Assembly: GCA_965153355.1 (NCBI GenBank)
Contig: OZ231126.1
Location: 77,996,001 to 78,060,000 of the forward strand
DNA length: 64,000 bases
Origin: Flaccisagitta enflata
Lineage: Eukaryota; Chaetognatha; Sagittoidea; Aphragmophora
Reading direction: 5' to 3'
Translations under genes and position numbers: made by a program
Shown here: positions 1 through 9,278 of the stretch, piece after piece
How positions within the stretch are numbered: position 1 is the first letter of the stretch
How the letters are laid out: every line of letters starts with the position of its first letter
Notes under the pieces: generated by a model
What the model saw: the letters and a program-made list of their open reading frames with translations, nothing else
Told to the model about the DNA's origin: nothing
Database searches by the model: none

Positions 1-540
1 GTTGTTGTTGTTGTTGTTGTTGTTGTTATTTCTGGCCGTCAAAGACATGAGACTTGGGATCGAGTTAACCTCATTAAGGGCTGGGATTTGTTTTCCAAGT
101 TTAACCGCGTCAGAAAAGAGCTGTGGTTTAGAAGGGGGTGGATGGGAAACAGGAGAGGACGGGGCTTGAGTGTATGTGTCACCGGATTGGGAAGGTGGGG
201 ATTCACGATCCCTCTTGAGTTGCATTTTTGCAATCGACTCGGCGATTACTCTATCGTGATTTTCAATACATCTTTTTATTTCAGGGGTCAAAATTTGGTC
301 ATGTTCAAGAATCTCAGCGGAAAATTTCGCGTTTTTACCGTGCAAACGTAGTAAGTCTTGGTTCAAACTGTAAAGATGATATCTGGATACGTCTGAGTCC
401 ATGGTTCTCTCAAGCCAAGCCGTGGCAAACTTATTGCAAAGAATCTCAGCATGAAAACCAGGTCTGATTTTGCTTTTATCTGAATCAATTGGACTAACTG
501 AATTTATAAGTCTGGGTGTCCATTTGTCTGTACGGCACTC
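1..540 (-). CDS. In-frame continuation after the gag-like stop codon (partial, runs off the window)
   Basis: Reading leftward on the minus strand directly after the TAG of the gag-like ORF, exactly 180 codons stay open in the same frame up to base 1. The encoded stretch starts ECRTDKWTPRL, passes through a charged probably helical part (...EILEHDQILTPEIKRC) and a Ser/Pro-rich part, and ends in an asparagine run encoded by the (GTT)n microsatellite at 1-28. I recognise no protease or reverse transcriptase motif in it. It could be the start of a gag-pol fusion reached by stop-codon readthrough, the rest of a gag ORF broken by one nonsense mutation, or chance. Chance is unlikely for 180 codons in exactly the right phase. 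Confidence 0.5.
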
Positions 541-3093
541 CTATTTGTTTTGTTGTCTGCCAGGGGCAGATGACGCACGACCACCGTTCATGCCATCAAG
601 GACATCACGATGTTCAAAATTTGTGTGTCCCTCACGTTGACACTCGGAACAGAATTTCCGGTTTTTGCATTGAAAGTGGGAATGGTCCCTAAGCACTCTA
701 CAGCGCAAACACACAAGGATCTCCTTGTTGCTGGGGTTGTGCTCAAAGCCAGTCGGGGCTCTGGCTGCTGCAGGTGCCGCAAGTGCTGAGGCAGGCCCAA
801 CGGGCGGGGCTGTAGGGGGAAGGCCCGGCTGTGCAGTTGGGGGCGGGACTGACAGATTGATGGAGTTGATGTGGCCATGGTTTTGCTGGGGCAACGACAG
901 GATGTTGTGCTGCTGTTGATGCACATGCTGGGGTTGCTGGGATTGCTGGGGTTGCTGCAGCTGCTGCCAATGCTGAGATTGACGTCCAAAGTTATGCTGC
1001 TGGGGTTGAATATGAGCCGAAGGCTGGACTTGCTGCTGCATAAGGGGCAATGGGCCTTGTTGCTGCAGAGGCTGGGGTTGCCACGACTGCTGCTGTGGCA
1101 TGTAACCGGATGAGGGTTGGGGTTGACGCCAGTTCTGATTGAAATGTTTTGGCTGAAAGTTACCCTTGAAGGATCCTTTGCCTTTGTTTTGAAAGAATGG
1201 GCGTTGCTGCTGATGGCCAGAGGTGGAAGGAAAGATGCCTTGAGAATGCTGCTGCATCTGAGTCTCCTTCGCGATTTTTGTAAGATCTTCGTTTGCAAAG
1301 ATGACTGTGTCATCAAGACTGGTGCAATGGCGAAGATTGTCTCTGACAACCTGTGGGAGAGAGGCGGCGTCGCAAAATCTGTTCTTAACGACTCTTAGCA
1401 TCGTCTTCTCATCAGTGACGTCACCAATGTTGTAGTCAACGTAGGCACTTGATAGACGTCTCATTAAAGAAAAAAGATCCTCGCTTCCTTCCCGCTTTAT
1501 GAGGTTGAATTTTTCGATGTTGGTCAAAAGTTTGCTTGCCTTGTCACAGGCCCTGATGGCATCAAAAACGCCTTTAATGGTGATCGACTTCATGAGTCTG
1601 GAATGCGCTGCATAGTTGCTGCCAATTGGGCCATTCATAAGATCCGAATTGAGACTGATGGCAATCTTTTGCGTATCCACACCTTGATCGTAAAGTGTGT
1701 CAGCGTGCGTCTTCAACGCCTCAAGATATTCATGGAAAGAGAAAAAGACGCTCTTGGCAGGCCATTTGGCTGAAGTAAGAACTTTGTACATCTCGCCCTC
1801 AGACAAAGATGGACGAGCTACAGCACCAGTTTCAGCATCAGCTGCATCGCTGAGTTCGCCAAGGACATCATGCACCGGATTTATGCCACCTGTGCTGGCC
1901 TCAGAGGGACGGAGGCTAAGGGTCGAACTGGTCCGCTTCATGCCACCAAGGACAGAGGTAGAATTGCGTTTGAAAGTGCTAAAACGTCTTTTCAGCTTCT
2001 CACATTCAGCCTCTCTGTCTTTCAACGTTTGCAAGACAATGTCCATTTCTTCACGCAAAAGCTTTCTTTCCTCTTTCCTCGCCGTTGTTTCCATCTCATA
2101 CTCTTTTCTCAGTGCCACCACTTCTTCCTCAGATTCCATAAGGCCCCGCTCAAGTTGCTCAACTCTCCTGTTGGCCTCAGCGGCCTCTTGAATTTTCATA
2201 GAAAGCATTTCCGTTGACCTCCTGTTCTGGGCCCTCTCTGACCTGAGCTGCTCATTCTCGGCCTTGACCTCAGCCAATTCATTTTCTCTGTCTAACACCA
2301 TGCCTTGCCATTCGTCAGCGTCTTTCTGCCTTTCACGTTTTTCAAAAGCGATTTCTCTTCTGAGCTCGTCATTTTCAGACGCCAACTGAGCATGCAGCTC
2401 TTCTTGCTGTTTAAGGCCAAGAATGATTTGTCCACTTGACTGTGAGATGTCTGACTCAGGGGAATCTTGACGAGGCCAGGGCCTGTCCTCATAAATAGTT
2501 TCGGCATTCCGAGCTAAATCCCGGTCACCACAGGCACCCTCAACCACCTCTTGAGGGCTGGGGGGGAGAAATGGTTGCATCGACCGTCTCAAGTCGGGGG
2601 TAGCCTCAGCATTAAGTCTGCGTGAGGGGGGAGGGGATAAAGCAGCCTCATCGACCGTTCGTTTGTTTGAGTTTGAGTCTGTGTTTCTACTCTCCTCAAC
2701 ACGGACTGACCTCTCAAGAGGGGGGTTCATGACTGCCTTGGGTCTCACAACAGGGGATGAATCATTCTCGCCACTGATGGCTAAATTCCTGAGACCTAGG
2801 GTGAGATCGTCAGTGCGTGGGTCTGAAGTCGGGACACCCGCTGACAGGTTGTTTGCGTCAGTTGTCAGTCTCTCGCCCTCTTCAAAAGAAACTCGAGTTG
2901 AAGAACGAGATCTGTTTCTAGACTCAGCCCCACCCCTAGATCGACTTCTCTGGTCTGTGTCTGACCGAGACTTTCTAGGGTGTGAGTCTCTTGACTTTTC
3001 TGTGAGGGATTTATCCAGACGCGATGTCCGACACGCAGAGGCCGTGATTTGTGAGACACGCTCCAACTCAACTTCGTCTATCGGGTCATTCAT
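541..3093 (-). CDS. Gag-like protein of a retroelement (850 aa)
   Basis: An 850-residue ORF without introns. Residues about 1-225 are Ser/Arg/Asp-rich and disordered; about 225-385 form a long charged coiled coil; about 420-600 look like a helical capsid-type domain (for example RRLSSAYVDYNIGDVTDEK); about 610-760 are Gln/Pro/His-rich. The C-terminus carries two knuckle-like Cys/His motifs, one CX2CX5HX4C and one CX2CX4HX4H, where retroviral knuckles are CX2CX4HX4C. This order (basic/disordered, capsid-like, knuckle) is typical of Gag. No LTR, protease or RT lies inside the window, so the superfamily stays open (Gypsy, Bel/Pao, DIRS or other). The ORF is intact up to TAG at 541-543. Its start ATG at 3093 follows several hundred bases of simple repeats. 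Confidence 0.65.
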   Translation of the reverse strand: MNDPIDEVELERVSQITASACRTSRLDKSLTEKSRDSHPRKSRSDTDQRSRSRGGAESRNRSRSSTRVSFEEGERLTTDANNLSAGVPTSDPRTDDLTLGLRNLAISGENDSSPVVRPKAVMNPPLERSVRVEESRNTDSNSNKRTVDEAALSPPPSRRLNAEATPDLRRSMQPFLPPSPQEVVEGACGDRDLARNAETIYEDRPWPRQDSPESDISQSSGQIILGLKQQEELHAQLASENDELRREIAFEKRERQKDADEWQGMVLDRENELAEVKAENEQLRSERAQNRRSTEMLSMKIQEAAEANRRVEQLERGLMESEEEVVALRKEYEMETTARKEERKLLREEMDIVLQTLKDREAECEKLKRRFSTFKRNSTSVLGGMKRTSSTLSLRPSEASTGGINPVHDVLGELSDAADAETGAVARPSLSEGEMYKVLTSAKWPAKSVFFSFHEYLEALKTHADTLYDQGVDTQKIAISLNSDLMNGPIGSNYAAHSRLMKSITIKGVFDAIRACDKASKLLTNIEKFNLIKREGSEDLFSLMRRLSSAYVDYNIGDVTDEKTMLRVVKNRFCDAASLPQVVRDNLRHCTSLDDTVIFANEDLTKIAKETQMQQHSQGIFPSTSGHQQQRPFFQNKGKGSFKGNFQPKHFNQNWRQPQPSSGYMPQQQSWQPQPLQQQGPLPLMQQQVQPSAHIQPQQHNFGRQSQHWQQLQQPQQSQQPQHVHQQQHNILSLPQQNHGHINSINLSVPPPTAQPGLPPTAPPVGPASALAAPAAARAPTGFEHNPSNKEILVCLRCRVLRDHSHFQCKNRKFCSECQREGHTNFEHRDVLDGMNGGRASSAPGRQQNK

Positions 3094-3247
3094 GATAAAT
3101 ATTGGGGTGTGAGAGTCTATAAAGACTTCAGTTGTAACTATAAGATCTCGATCTTCGATGCGAGATATGTGTCTGGATGGCCAGACAGATGAAATTTGTT
3201 TTCACGTATGTACCGGCGTAGGGATGGCCAGACAGAGGGAAACAAAG

Positions 3248-3296
<49 letters not shown>

Positions 3297-3740
3297 TAGG
3301 GATGGCCAGACAGATGAAAATTTGTGATCAAAGGGGAAATATGATTCACGTATGTACTGGCGCAGGGATTGCCAGACAATACTTGGATGAGACAAACGGA
3401 CTCGCGTAAGTCTGTAAACAAAAGTGGTGAGTGATGTTTTCAGAGGAAAGAAATATACTCCTCAAATAATCATCTGTTTCTCAACCTCGAAAATTCCTCC
3501 TTCATTAAGGAAGGGCAGAGGAATTTCTGTTAATAAAAAGATCCCGATCTTCGATGCGGGACTCGTTTCTCTTTGAGAGGGGGGGGGGTGAGGGGGAGTC
3601 ATAGAAAAAGTCCGCGAGGCTGGTTCGAGCCTTAGGGGGGCGCCACTAGACGTGGCTTGGTGAACAGAGCAGACTTGATTTTGGGTATCTCTATGTATTT
3701 GTTGGGTAATCATGAGAGAAACGAGGGGGGATTGAGTCTG
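3094..3740. repeat. Region upstream of the gag-like ORF: interrupted ~60-bp repeats and (AG)n
   Basis: Segments containing GGATGGCCAGACAGA or close variants recur near 3173, 3221, 3300 and 3368, separated by CACGTATGTAC blocks. An (AG)n tract at 3252-3292 splits the second and third units. Two short hairpins with the same ten-base loop (ATCTTCGATG) but different stems occur at 3145-3166 and 3542-3561. I see no recognisable LTR boundary and no gene here. Confidence 0.55.
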
Positions 3741-3993
3741 TGCTGAGTTGCGAGATTGCGTCAGTTTTATACCCGAGAGAGAGAGAAGGAGGAAGAAGAA
3801 GAGGAGGAAGAGGAGAGAGAGGAGGAGAGAGAGAGAGAGAGAGGGCTATACCCGGACGACTAATAAATCATTTTCAAGCCTATGACATCGTTTTGGTAAG
3901 AAATACAAAGAAAAAAAGAAAGGCGGCGGTATACGAATTTCGGTATGTCGAAAGAGATAGAGAAAGAAAAGAAGAAAGAAAGAAAATAAGAAA

Positions 3994-4071
<78 letters not shown>

Positions 4072-4080
4072 AAAAAAAGA
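3741..4080. repeat. Purine tracts: (GA/GGA)n and (GAAA)n
   Basis: A GA/GGA-rich tract at about 3777-3843 and a nearly pure GAAA tetranucleotide array at about 3958-4078. The apparent ORFs here are low-complexity artefacts. Confidence 0.9.
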
Positions 4081-4159
4081 GAGAGGAGGAACGAAAACAA
4101 GGCCAAGTCGGCCAATAAGATGCGACGCGTGGATCGTCGAACGAATGCGTTACCGACAG

Positions 4160-4227
4160 ACAGACAGACCAACCGACCGACCGACCAACGGACAAAGCCA
4201 GTTATAGAGGTGCTTTGTCGCACCTAA
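4160..4227. repeat. Terminal hairpin of a dispersed element (AGGTGC stem)
   Basis: A (GACC)n-like tract and ACGGACAAAGCC are followed by a hairpin with stem AGGTGC/GCACCT (4208-4213 and 4220-4225), then an A run. The same layout, with other stem sequences, recurs at about ten places in the window. Confidence 0.6.
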
Positions 4228-4424
4228 AAAGAAGAAAAGACGAAAGAAAGCGAGGTAGAAAATGATTGGAAGATAAGTTGTGTGTTCGATCATAGCCATA
4301 GGTGTGAAAATACCAGCTCTGGTCGAAGGGACAAAGATGGAAAACCTTCCTCGGGATGTCGAGATCCTTCTATAGGCTTATCGGGATTTACTTTTTTCGC
4401 GCCACGTCATTTCCGATGTTGCTA

Positions 4425-4484
4425 TGCTTCTGTTGTTGTTTATTGTTGTTGTGGATAATGTTGTTGTGGATATTATTGTTGTCG

Positions 4485-4578
<94 letters not shown>

Positions 4579-4579
4579 G
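4425..4579. repeat. (TTG)n microsatellite
   Basis: Interrupted, then pure TTG repeats from about 4484 to 4579. The poly-Leu, poly-Cys and poly-Asn ORFs across it are simple-repeat translations. Confidence 0.95.
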
Positions 4580-5141
4580 CCATTAATCCAAAATTTGATC
4601 AACACTTTTAGGACATATAGTTTAAAGAAACGACGGTGTGCCTCTCAGTGCAGAAGTATACGAGCCCTATTTGTTTCGCTATCCCTGTCCCTATTCAATA
4701 GCTTTAATCTGTCAAGGAGAATCTTCCCTCCAAAGATGACACTTTTTTTTCGCATGGAAAGATTTTTTCTTCATCAGAAGCCGGATTACCTGACCTCATT
4801 CTTACCATATCTTAACTATAACTGGAGGAAGCATCCATTCATCTCGTCATTTCAAAAGGCTTTAACTCATGATTTGAAAAGAATTGTTCTTTTAAAGCGT
4901 TCTCGAGCATTTCTTTTTTTCATTCTAATTATGATTCCAAATACATTAAATGCGTTGATTTATAACTGGCTGGCCGCGGCAAAATCCTTAAACTTTAAAG
5001 ACGCGCCAAAACTTAATGCGTTTGTACGTACATCAGTCACACCTATGCTTGAATTGCACAAAAGCTCGTGCATACAAGATCATGTCAGCCGGTCGGTCGG
5101 TAACGGGTTTGCCTTTTTGATACAGACTCATCACCGTTCAG
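4580..5141. other. Unassigned AT-rich sequence
   Basis: No exon, hairpin or repeat family recognised. An ORF passing through it (about 4424-5338) is open mainly because of the flanking (TTG)n and (AC)n tracts. Confidence 0.5.
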
Positions 5142-5315
<174 letters not shown>

Positions 5316-5518
5316 GAACAGGAAAAGTATCAAACTAACTTTAAACTGTTCGAACTAATATTTAGTATTTTTTCACTAAAATTTTTTTTTTTCGTTTTTC
5401 TTTCTTTCAGGTTCATGATTCTTATCAATTAGTCTACTTTGCCACTAATAATCAAAAGCGCGATAGAGTCGAAATCTGCGTTGTCGGGGCTGGGAGGGGG
5501 CGGCCGCAGCAGCGGCAG

Positions 5519-5772
5519 CGGCGGTGTTGGTGGCGGCGGCGGTGGTGGTGGTGGTGGCGGCGTCGGTGGTGGTGGTGGTGGTGGTGAGGGTGGTGGTCGT
5601 GGCGGTGGCAGTGGTGGTGGCATTGGTGGTGGTGGCGGTGGCGTCGTTGTTGGTGGTGGTGGTAGTGGTGGTGGTGGTGGTGGTGGTGGTGGTGGCGGTG
5701 TCGGTGGTGGTGGTGGCGGTAGCGGTGGCGTCGTTGTTGGTGGTGGTGGTGGTGGTGGTGGTGGTGGTGGTG
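5519..5772. repeat. (GGT/GGC)n microsatellite just upstream of the receptor start
   Basis: About 250 bp of GGT/GGC triplets, ending about 24 bp before the predicted start codon at 5796. It yields poly-Gly, poly-Val, poly-His and poly-Pro ORFs in different frames, none credible. If the start is right, it lies in the 5' UTR or core promoter. Confidence 0.95.
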
Positions 5773-5795
5773 GGCAAAGGTTTCGAAGGGAAAAG

Positions 5796-5861
5796 ATGAT
5801 TTTGAGCGGGACACTCATTTTTCTCCTTTTTCTTCTTTTTCCGACCAAAAGCAACTGTCAG
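5796..5861 (+). CDS. Receptor exon 1: signal peptide
   Basis: Encodes 22 residues, MILSGTLIFLLFLLFPTKSN then CQ: a short n-region, a Leu/Phe core and a small-polar end, a typical secretory signal. The exon ends CAG before GTAAAT, phase 0. The start ATG is preceded by GAAAAG. It joins only to the ankyrin exon in phase (the EGF exon needs phase 1), which supports this order. Confidence 0.75.
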
Positions 5862-6032
5862 GTAAATACAGACATGAAGCTTTCTTTTTAAGGCATGAAG
5901 CAATAAGGATAGTAGGGGTGGAGGAATGTTGTTGCGTCTGTATTCTATTCTATTTCATTGTTTAAAAAAAGCAACCTCTTTTTCAAGTTTCTTCCTATCA
6001 TCCCTTATTCTTTGTCTTGTTTTGTTTTCTAG

Positions 6033-6639
6033 ATACTCGATAAAGATGACTTGGTGAGGAATAAATGCGGTAACGGAGATGTGACAGCTGTAAAAGCCGC
6101 GATCGATCAATTTGGCGCCGACGCAGTTTTCAACGCGCGCAACAATTACTGGGGCGAGAGTTGTCTTTTCCACGCTGCCGGCAATTCGGATCCATCCCTC
6201 GTCTGGCTTTTGCTCCAAAACGGCGCGAATCCCAACAAGGGCGATGAACACAATGATGGCGACGGGCTTTTCGCGTTAAGATGGGCCGCTTATTGGGGAC
6301 ATTTGGCCAACGTGGAGTTGCTGTTAGACTACGGAGCAAATCCAAGACATTTTGACTCGGTAGCATTAAGAGCAGCAACGTGGCGCTACAGTAGAGCTAA
6401 TGTCACGATCGTGCGACTTCTCCTTATCAACGGCGCCGATCCCATTGATCCTCCTTCCGGGAGCAGGAGTGCCTTTGAAGGAGCAGTCCGGTACGCCCAC
6501 CTGTATATCGTGAGAGAATTATCCAAGTGGATGAACTCTGTTCCGACCATCACGGAAAATGATGTTGCAAACAGATGGCAATTCAACCAAATTCAGGAGG
6601 CAATCGCCAAAGGACAAGAGGACAGGAAAAGAGTCATCG
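6033..6639 (+). CDS. Receptor exon 2: ankyrin repeats
   Basis: Opens after a pyrimidine tract ending TTTTCTAG and closes ATCG before GTGAGA. It encodes about 202 residues with four or five ankyrin-type units; recognisable pieces are DPSLVWLLLQNGANPNKGD, LRWAAYWGHLANVELLLDYG and ANVTIVRLLLINGADPIDP. Ankyrin repeats are normally cytosolic protein-binding modules, but here they follow a signal peptide. The (AG)n directly after the donor (about 6643-6672) is intronic. Confidence 0.75.
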
Positions 6640-7142
6640 GTGAGAGAGAGAGAGAGAGAGAGAAAGAAAGAGAAATAGTGGCAAAAGCGTCTGATGCTCA
6701 GCATTAGTCACAGTAAAGTGGAAAATTGCTGAAAATGACAAGAATTCTACACTTTTTTTTAAGAACGTCACTTTTTGAGCAAGCCTTCAATGTTCTAAAA
6801 TTTTGGGCAGTTTCATGGCTTAAGCGTTCTTAAATTGTTCTTAATTCAAATATAGTTTTAAGCCTTCAATTAAGAACGTTTTTAATTGGTTTGAGTTTGT
6901 TATCAAGGAGTAAATAAAGAAAAATGTTAATGAAACAACAAAACTGTAGGTTTAAACGTTTTAAATGAAAATTAAGATCAATAAAAACAAAATCATAAAT
7001 GCTTCATAGAGCTTAGCATTGGTCTGATAGAGCTTGGGAGTGATAGGTTCATTGGGTCAGGAGCATTGAGAAAGAATCTTAGAATAAACCATGCCAGGCG
7101 CACTGTCTTGACCCTAGTATCCTTTGTCTCCTTCTTTCTCAG

Positions 7143-7256
7143 CAATCGATGAATGTGATTCCAATCCGTGCCTTAATGGAGGAATCTGCGTCGACGCTTT
7201 TGACTCATTCAAGTGTCAATGTCCTCAACATTACGTCGGGTCTACATGTCAAGAAA
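7143..7256 (+). CDS. Receptor exon 3: EGF-like domain
   Basis: A 38-codon, phase 1-1 exon between TTTCTCAG and GTAAGT. It encodes one EGF domain with six cysteines, beginning DECDSNPCLNGGICVDAF and continuing KCQCPQHYVGSTCQE. The DECxxNPCxNGGxC opening resembles a calcium-binding EGF. A single-domain symmetric exon is the classic form for EGF exon shuffling. Confidence 0.85.
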
Positions 7257-7585
7257 GTAAGTCGGCTTTTGATCCTTGTTTCATTAGTTTCAGATACAAT
7301 TTATTTTGACACTTTCCTTTTCAACAATGGCGATTAGGCGGAAAAATCCATTCAATCGATATGTTCATAAATGAAAATGGAATCATATGCATGCATGGGA
7401 ATTTTTCATTTAATGAACAAAAGACCAATATTTTGTCAAAGATTGTGTCAGACATCATTCACGGCGAGAATGAGAAGGAACAAGTGACACGGGGTTACAA
7501 TTTCAATACGGACAGGTGGGCAGGGGCATCCAACCCCCATCCACACCAAATGCCCCCCCCCCAACAAAATACATACCCAAACTAG

Positions 7586-8194
7586 TCCTCGCACATGGTC
7601 AGCGGTGACCTTCTTGGAGTGATCAAGTCAAGAAGAGCAGTGCGAGCAAGACAGCGGTCCCAAATGGCCGATGTCCTGTAGAACACAGGGGTGAATTTTC
7701 AGATGTCCTGAGGGGGAATTTTTCAGGTCTCAGATGACTGATTAAGAAAAGGCTTAAGAAGGCTGATGTCAGGCCTGTGAGGGCTGAATTAAGGCCTGAG
7801 ATTGCTGATTTTAGGCCTGCTGGGTCTGATATGAGAAAGCTTTTTTTGGGCCAGACTGGGCTGATTTTGACCTCAGCGAGCTGAATTGTGGCTCATGGTA
7901 TGGGGGGGGAGATCAATGGACAAACAGGTGAACAGGCTGGTTTCAGGCCTGAGAGTACTGATTTAAGGCCTGGGTGAGCTGATTTCAGGTCTGAGAGGGC
8001 TTATTTTGAGTCAGACTGGGCTGATTTTTGGGCCTGAATGGGATGATTTTAAGCCTGGCAAGGCTGATTTTAGGCCTCAGAGGGCTGAATTGAGGCTTTG
8101 AGCCGGGGGAGGGGGGTGGGGATTTACGGACATTCTTACATACCAAATTTGCCCCTGTGTTCTACAGGACATCAGCCCTTTGGGGGCGCTGATC
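7586..8194. mobile_element. Fold-back element with 20-bp GGCCTGA core repeats (family A)
   Basis: The left end has CACATGGTCAGCGG and GGCCGATGTCCTGTAGAACA. The right end has the inverse (CTGTGTTCTACAGGACATCA followed by GCCCTTTGGG). The core (about 7720-8100) is a diverged ~20-bp tandem repeat around GGCCTGAGAGGGCTGATTT. The same termini occur at 45.2, 46.3, 49.3 and 61.97-62.6 kb. No coding capacity. Confidence 0.7.
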
Positions 8195-8217
8195 AAAAAG
8201 TATCTAAACTGCTCTCA

Positions 8218-8527
8218 TTAGTTGCGGACATGCAACTCTATAAGAGGCTTTGTCCATCGGTTCATCAGTCCATTGGTCCATCTGTAGGTAATGATTGAGT
8301 AGAAGAGTGGAAAAACAAGGGTTTTTGATACTTTTTGTGTAGGTTTGTGAGTGACGGGTGGGGATTGGGGTTTGCCTGGGGGTTAGACGCCCCTGCCCAC
8401 CCGTACGCAACAGTATGGTGACACCGCATCACTTGTTTCTGCTTATTGACCCGTGTATGACTAATGGAAAAATGGACCAACAGACCAACGGACAAAGCCT
8501 CTTATAGAGTTGAGTGTCTGCAACTAA
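8218..8527. mobile_element. Complete 310-bp hairpin-terminated element with inverted ends
   Basis: The two ends are inverted copies of about 38 bp with roughly four mismatches: TTAGTTGCGGACATGCAACT plus CTATAAGAGGCTTTGTCC at the left, and the complement at the right. Each end contains its own small hairpin (AGTTGC/GCAACT at 8220-8237; AGTTG/CAACT at 8508-8525). Non-coding; a MITE-like unit. Confidence 0.7.
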
Positions 8528-8789
8528 AAGTACAGGACAATTGAACAAATGTTGAAATGTATGATGGGTAAATTTGCACTGATTAGGATAAAGACCAGAT
8601 GCAGGATTCATAGGTCTCTAAGAGGTTGCAGTGGCCAGTGCAAAGCTGCAGAAGCGTGGAGCGTTAGATGCAGCTGAAGGAGAATTTGCTTTTGTCGATG
8701 GGAGACATACAACCATTGGTCCAGTTCACTGGTGGTCATTTCACCCATATCTCATTGTCACTTTTTTTTGTATTTCCCTATTTTTTCAG

Positions 8790-9128
8790 GAATTCCTTGC
8801 CGGTTGTCTAGATTTCAAACGTCTCCCGGATGGAAATGTTACATTGGAATTTTTGACACTACCAGAAATGTTATCTGTGACCTGCCGACCTGCATAAAAG
8901 GATCTCATCCCAAAGAAAATGGAATTGGTCGTCTCATCTGTGATAAAATCACCGCTAAATGGGACAAGGAATGTGAGATGGACAAGATTGTTTTCATTGG
9001 CATTGTCACCTCCATCCCAATCATAGTGCTGATTGCCACTGTCATCCCTGCACAAAAGAAAATTATGTCTCGCATATTAAAACCTTTTTGGAAAAAGGTC
9101 AAGATCAACATTATCACTCCCCTGAAAG
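8790..9128 (+). CDS. Receptor exon 4: Cys-rich ectodomain stretch and TM1
   Basis: 113 codons, phase 1-1, between TTTTTTCAG and GTATGC. The first ~65 residues hold six cysteines and conserved-looking Trp/Gly (PGWKCYIG, ICDLPTC, LICDKI, AKWDKEC), loosely resembling a sushi/CCP module. Then a hydrophobic helix (IVFIGIVTSIPIIVLIATVI) is followed by a basic stop-transfer segment (QKKIMSRILKPFWKK), giving an outside-to-inside TM1. Confidence 0.75.
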
Positions 9129-9278
9129 GTATGCTACCAACAGTGTTAGATAGCAGTGCCCTAGCATTTGATAGTAATGATCAATGGTAGCGTCAAAGTG
9201 TGAGTGACTTATGCTTTGATTTTTTATCCAATAGACATTTGAAGAATAATTTTCAAGCCGGATTTTTTTTTTCTGCAG

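Larger units (their letters stand above)
7257..8789. other. Receptor intron 3, holding two nested repetitive elements
   Basis: The 1.5-kb intron carries a fold-back minisatellite element (about 7648-8194) and a complete hairpin-terminated element (8218-8527). Between 7338 and 7585 I see no exon. Confidence 0.6.

Noticed and set aside
5429-5903. Overlapping poly-Gly, poly-Pro, poly-His and poly-Thr ORFs on both strands
   Set aside because: All are translations of the GGT/GGC microsatellite in different frames. Only the 5796-5861 signal-peptide exon at its edge is kept.
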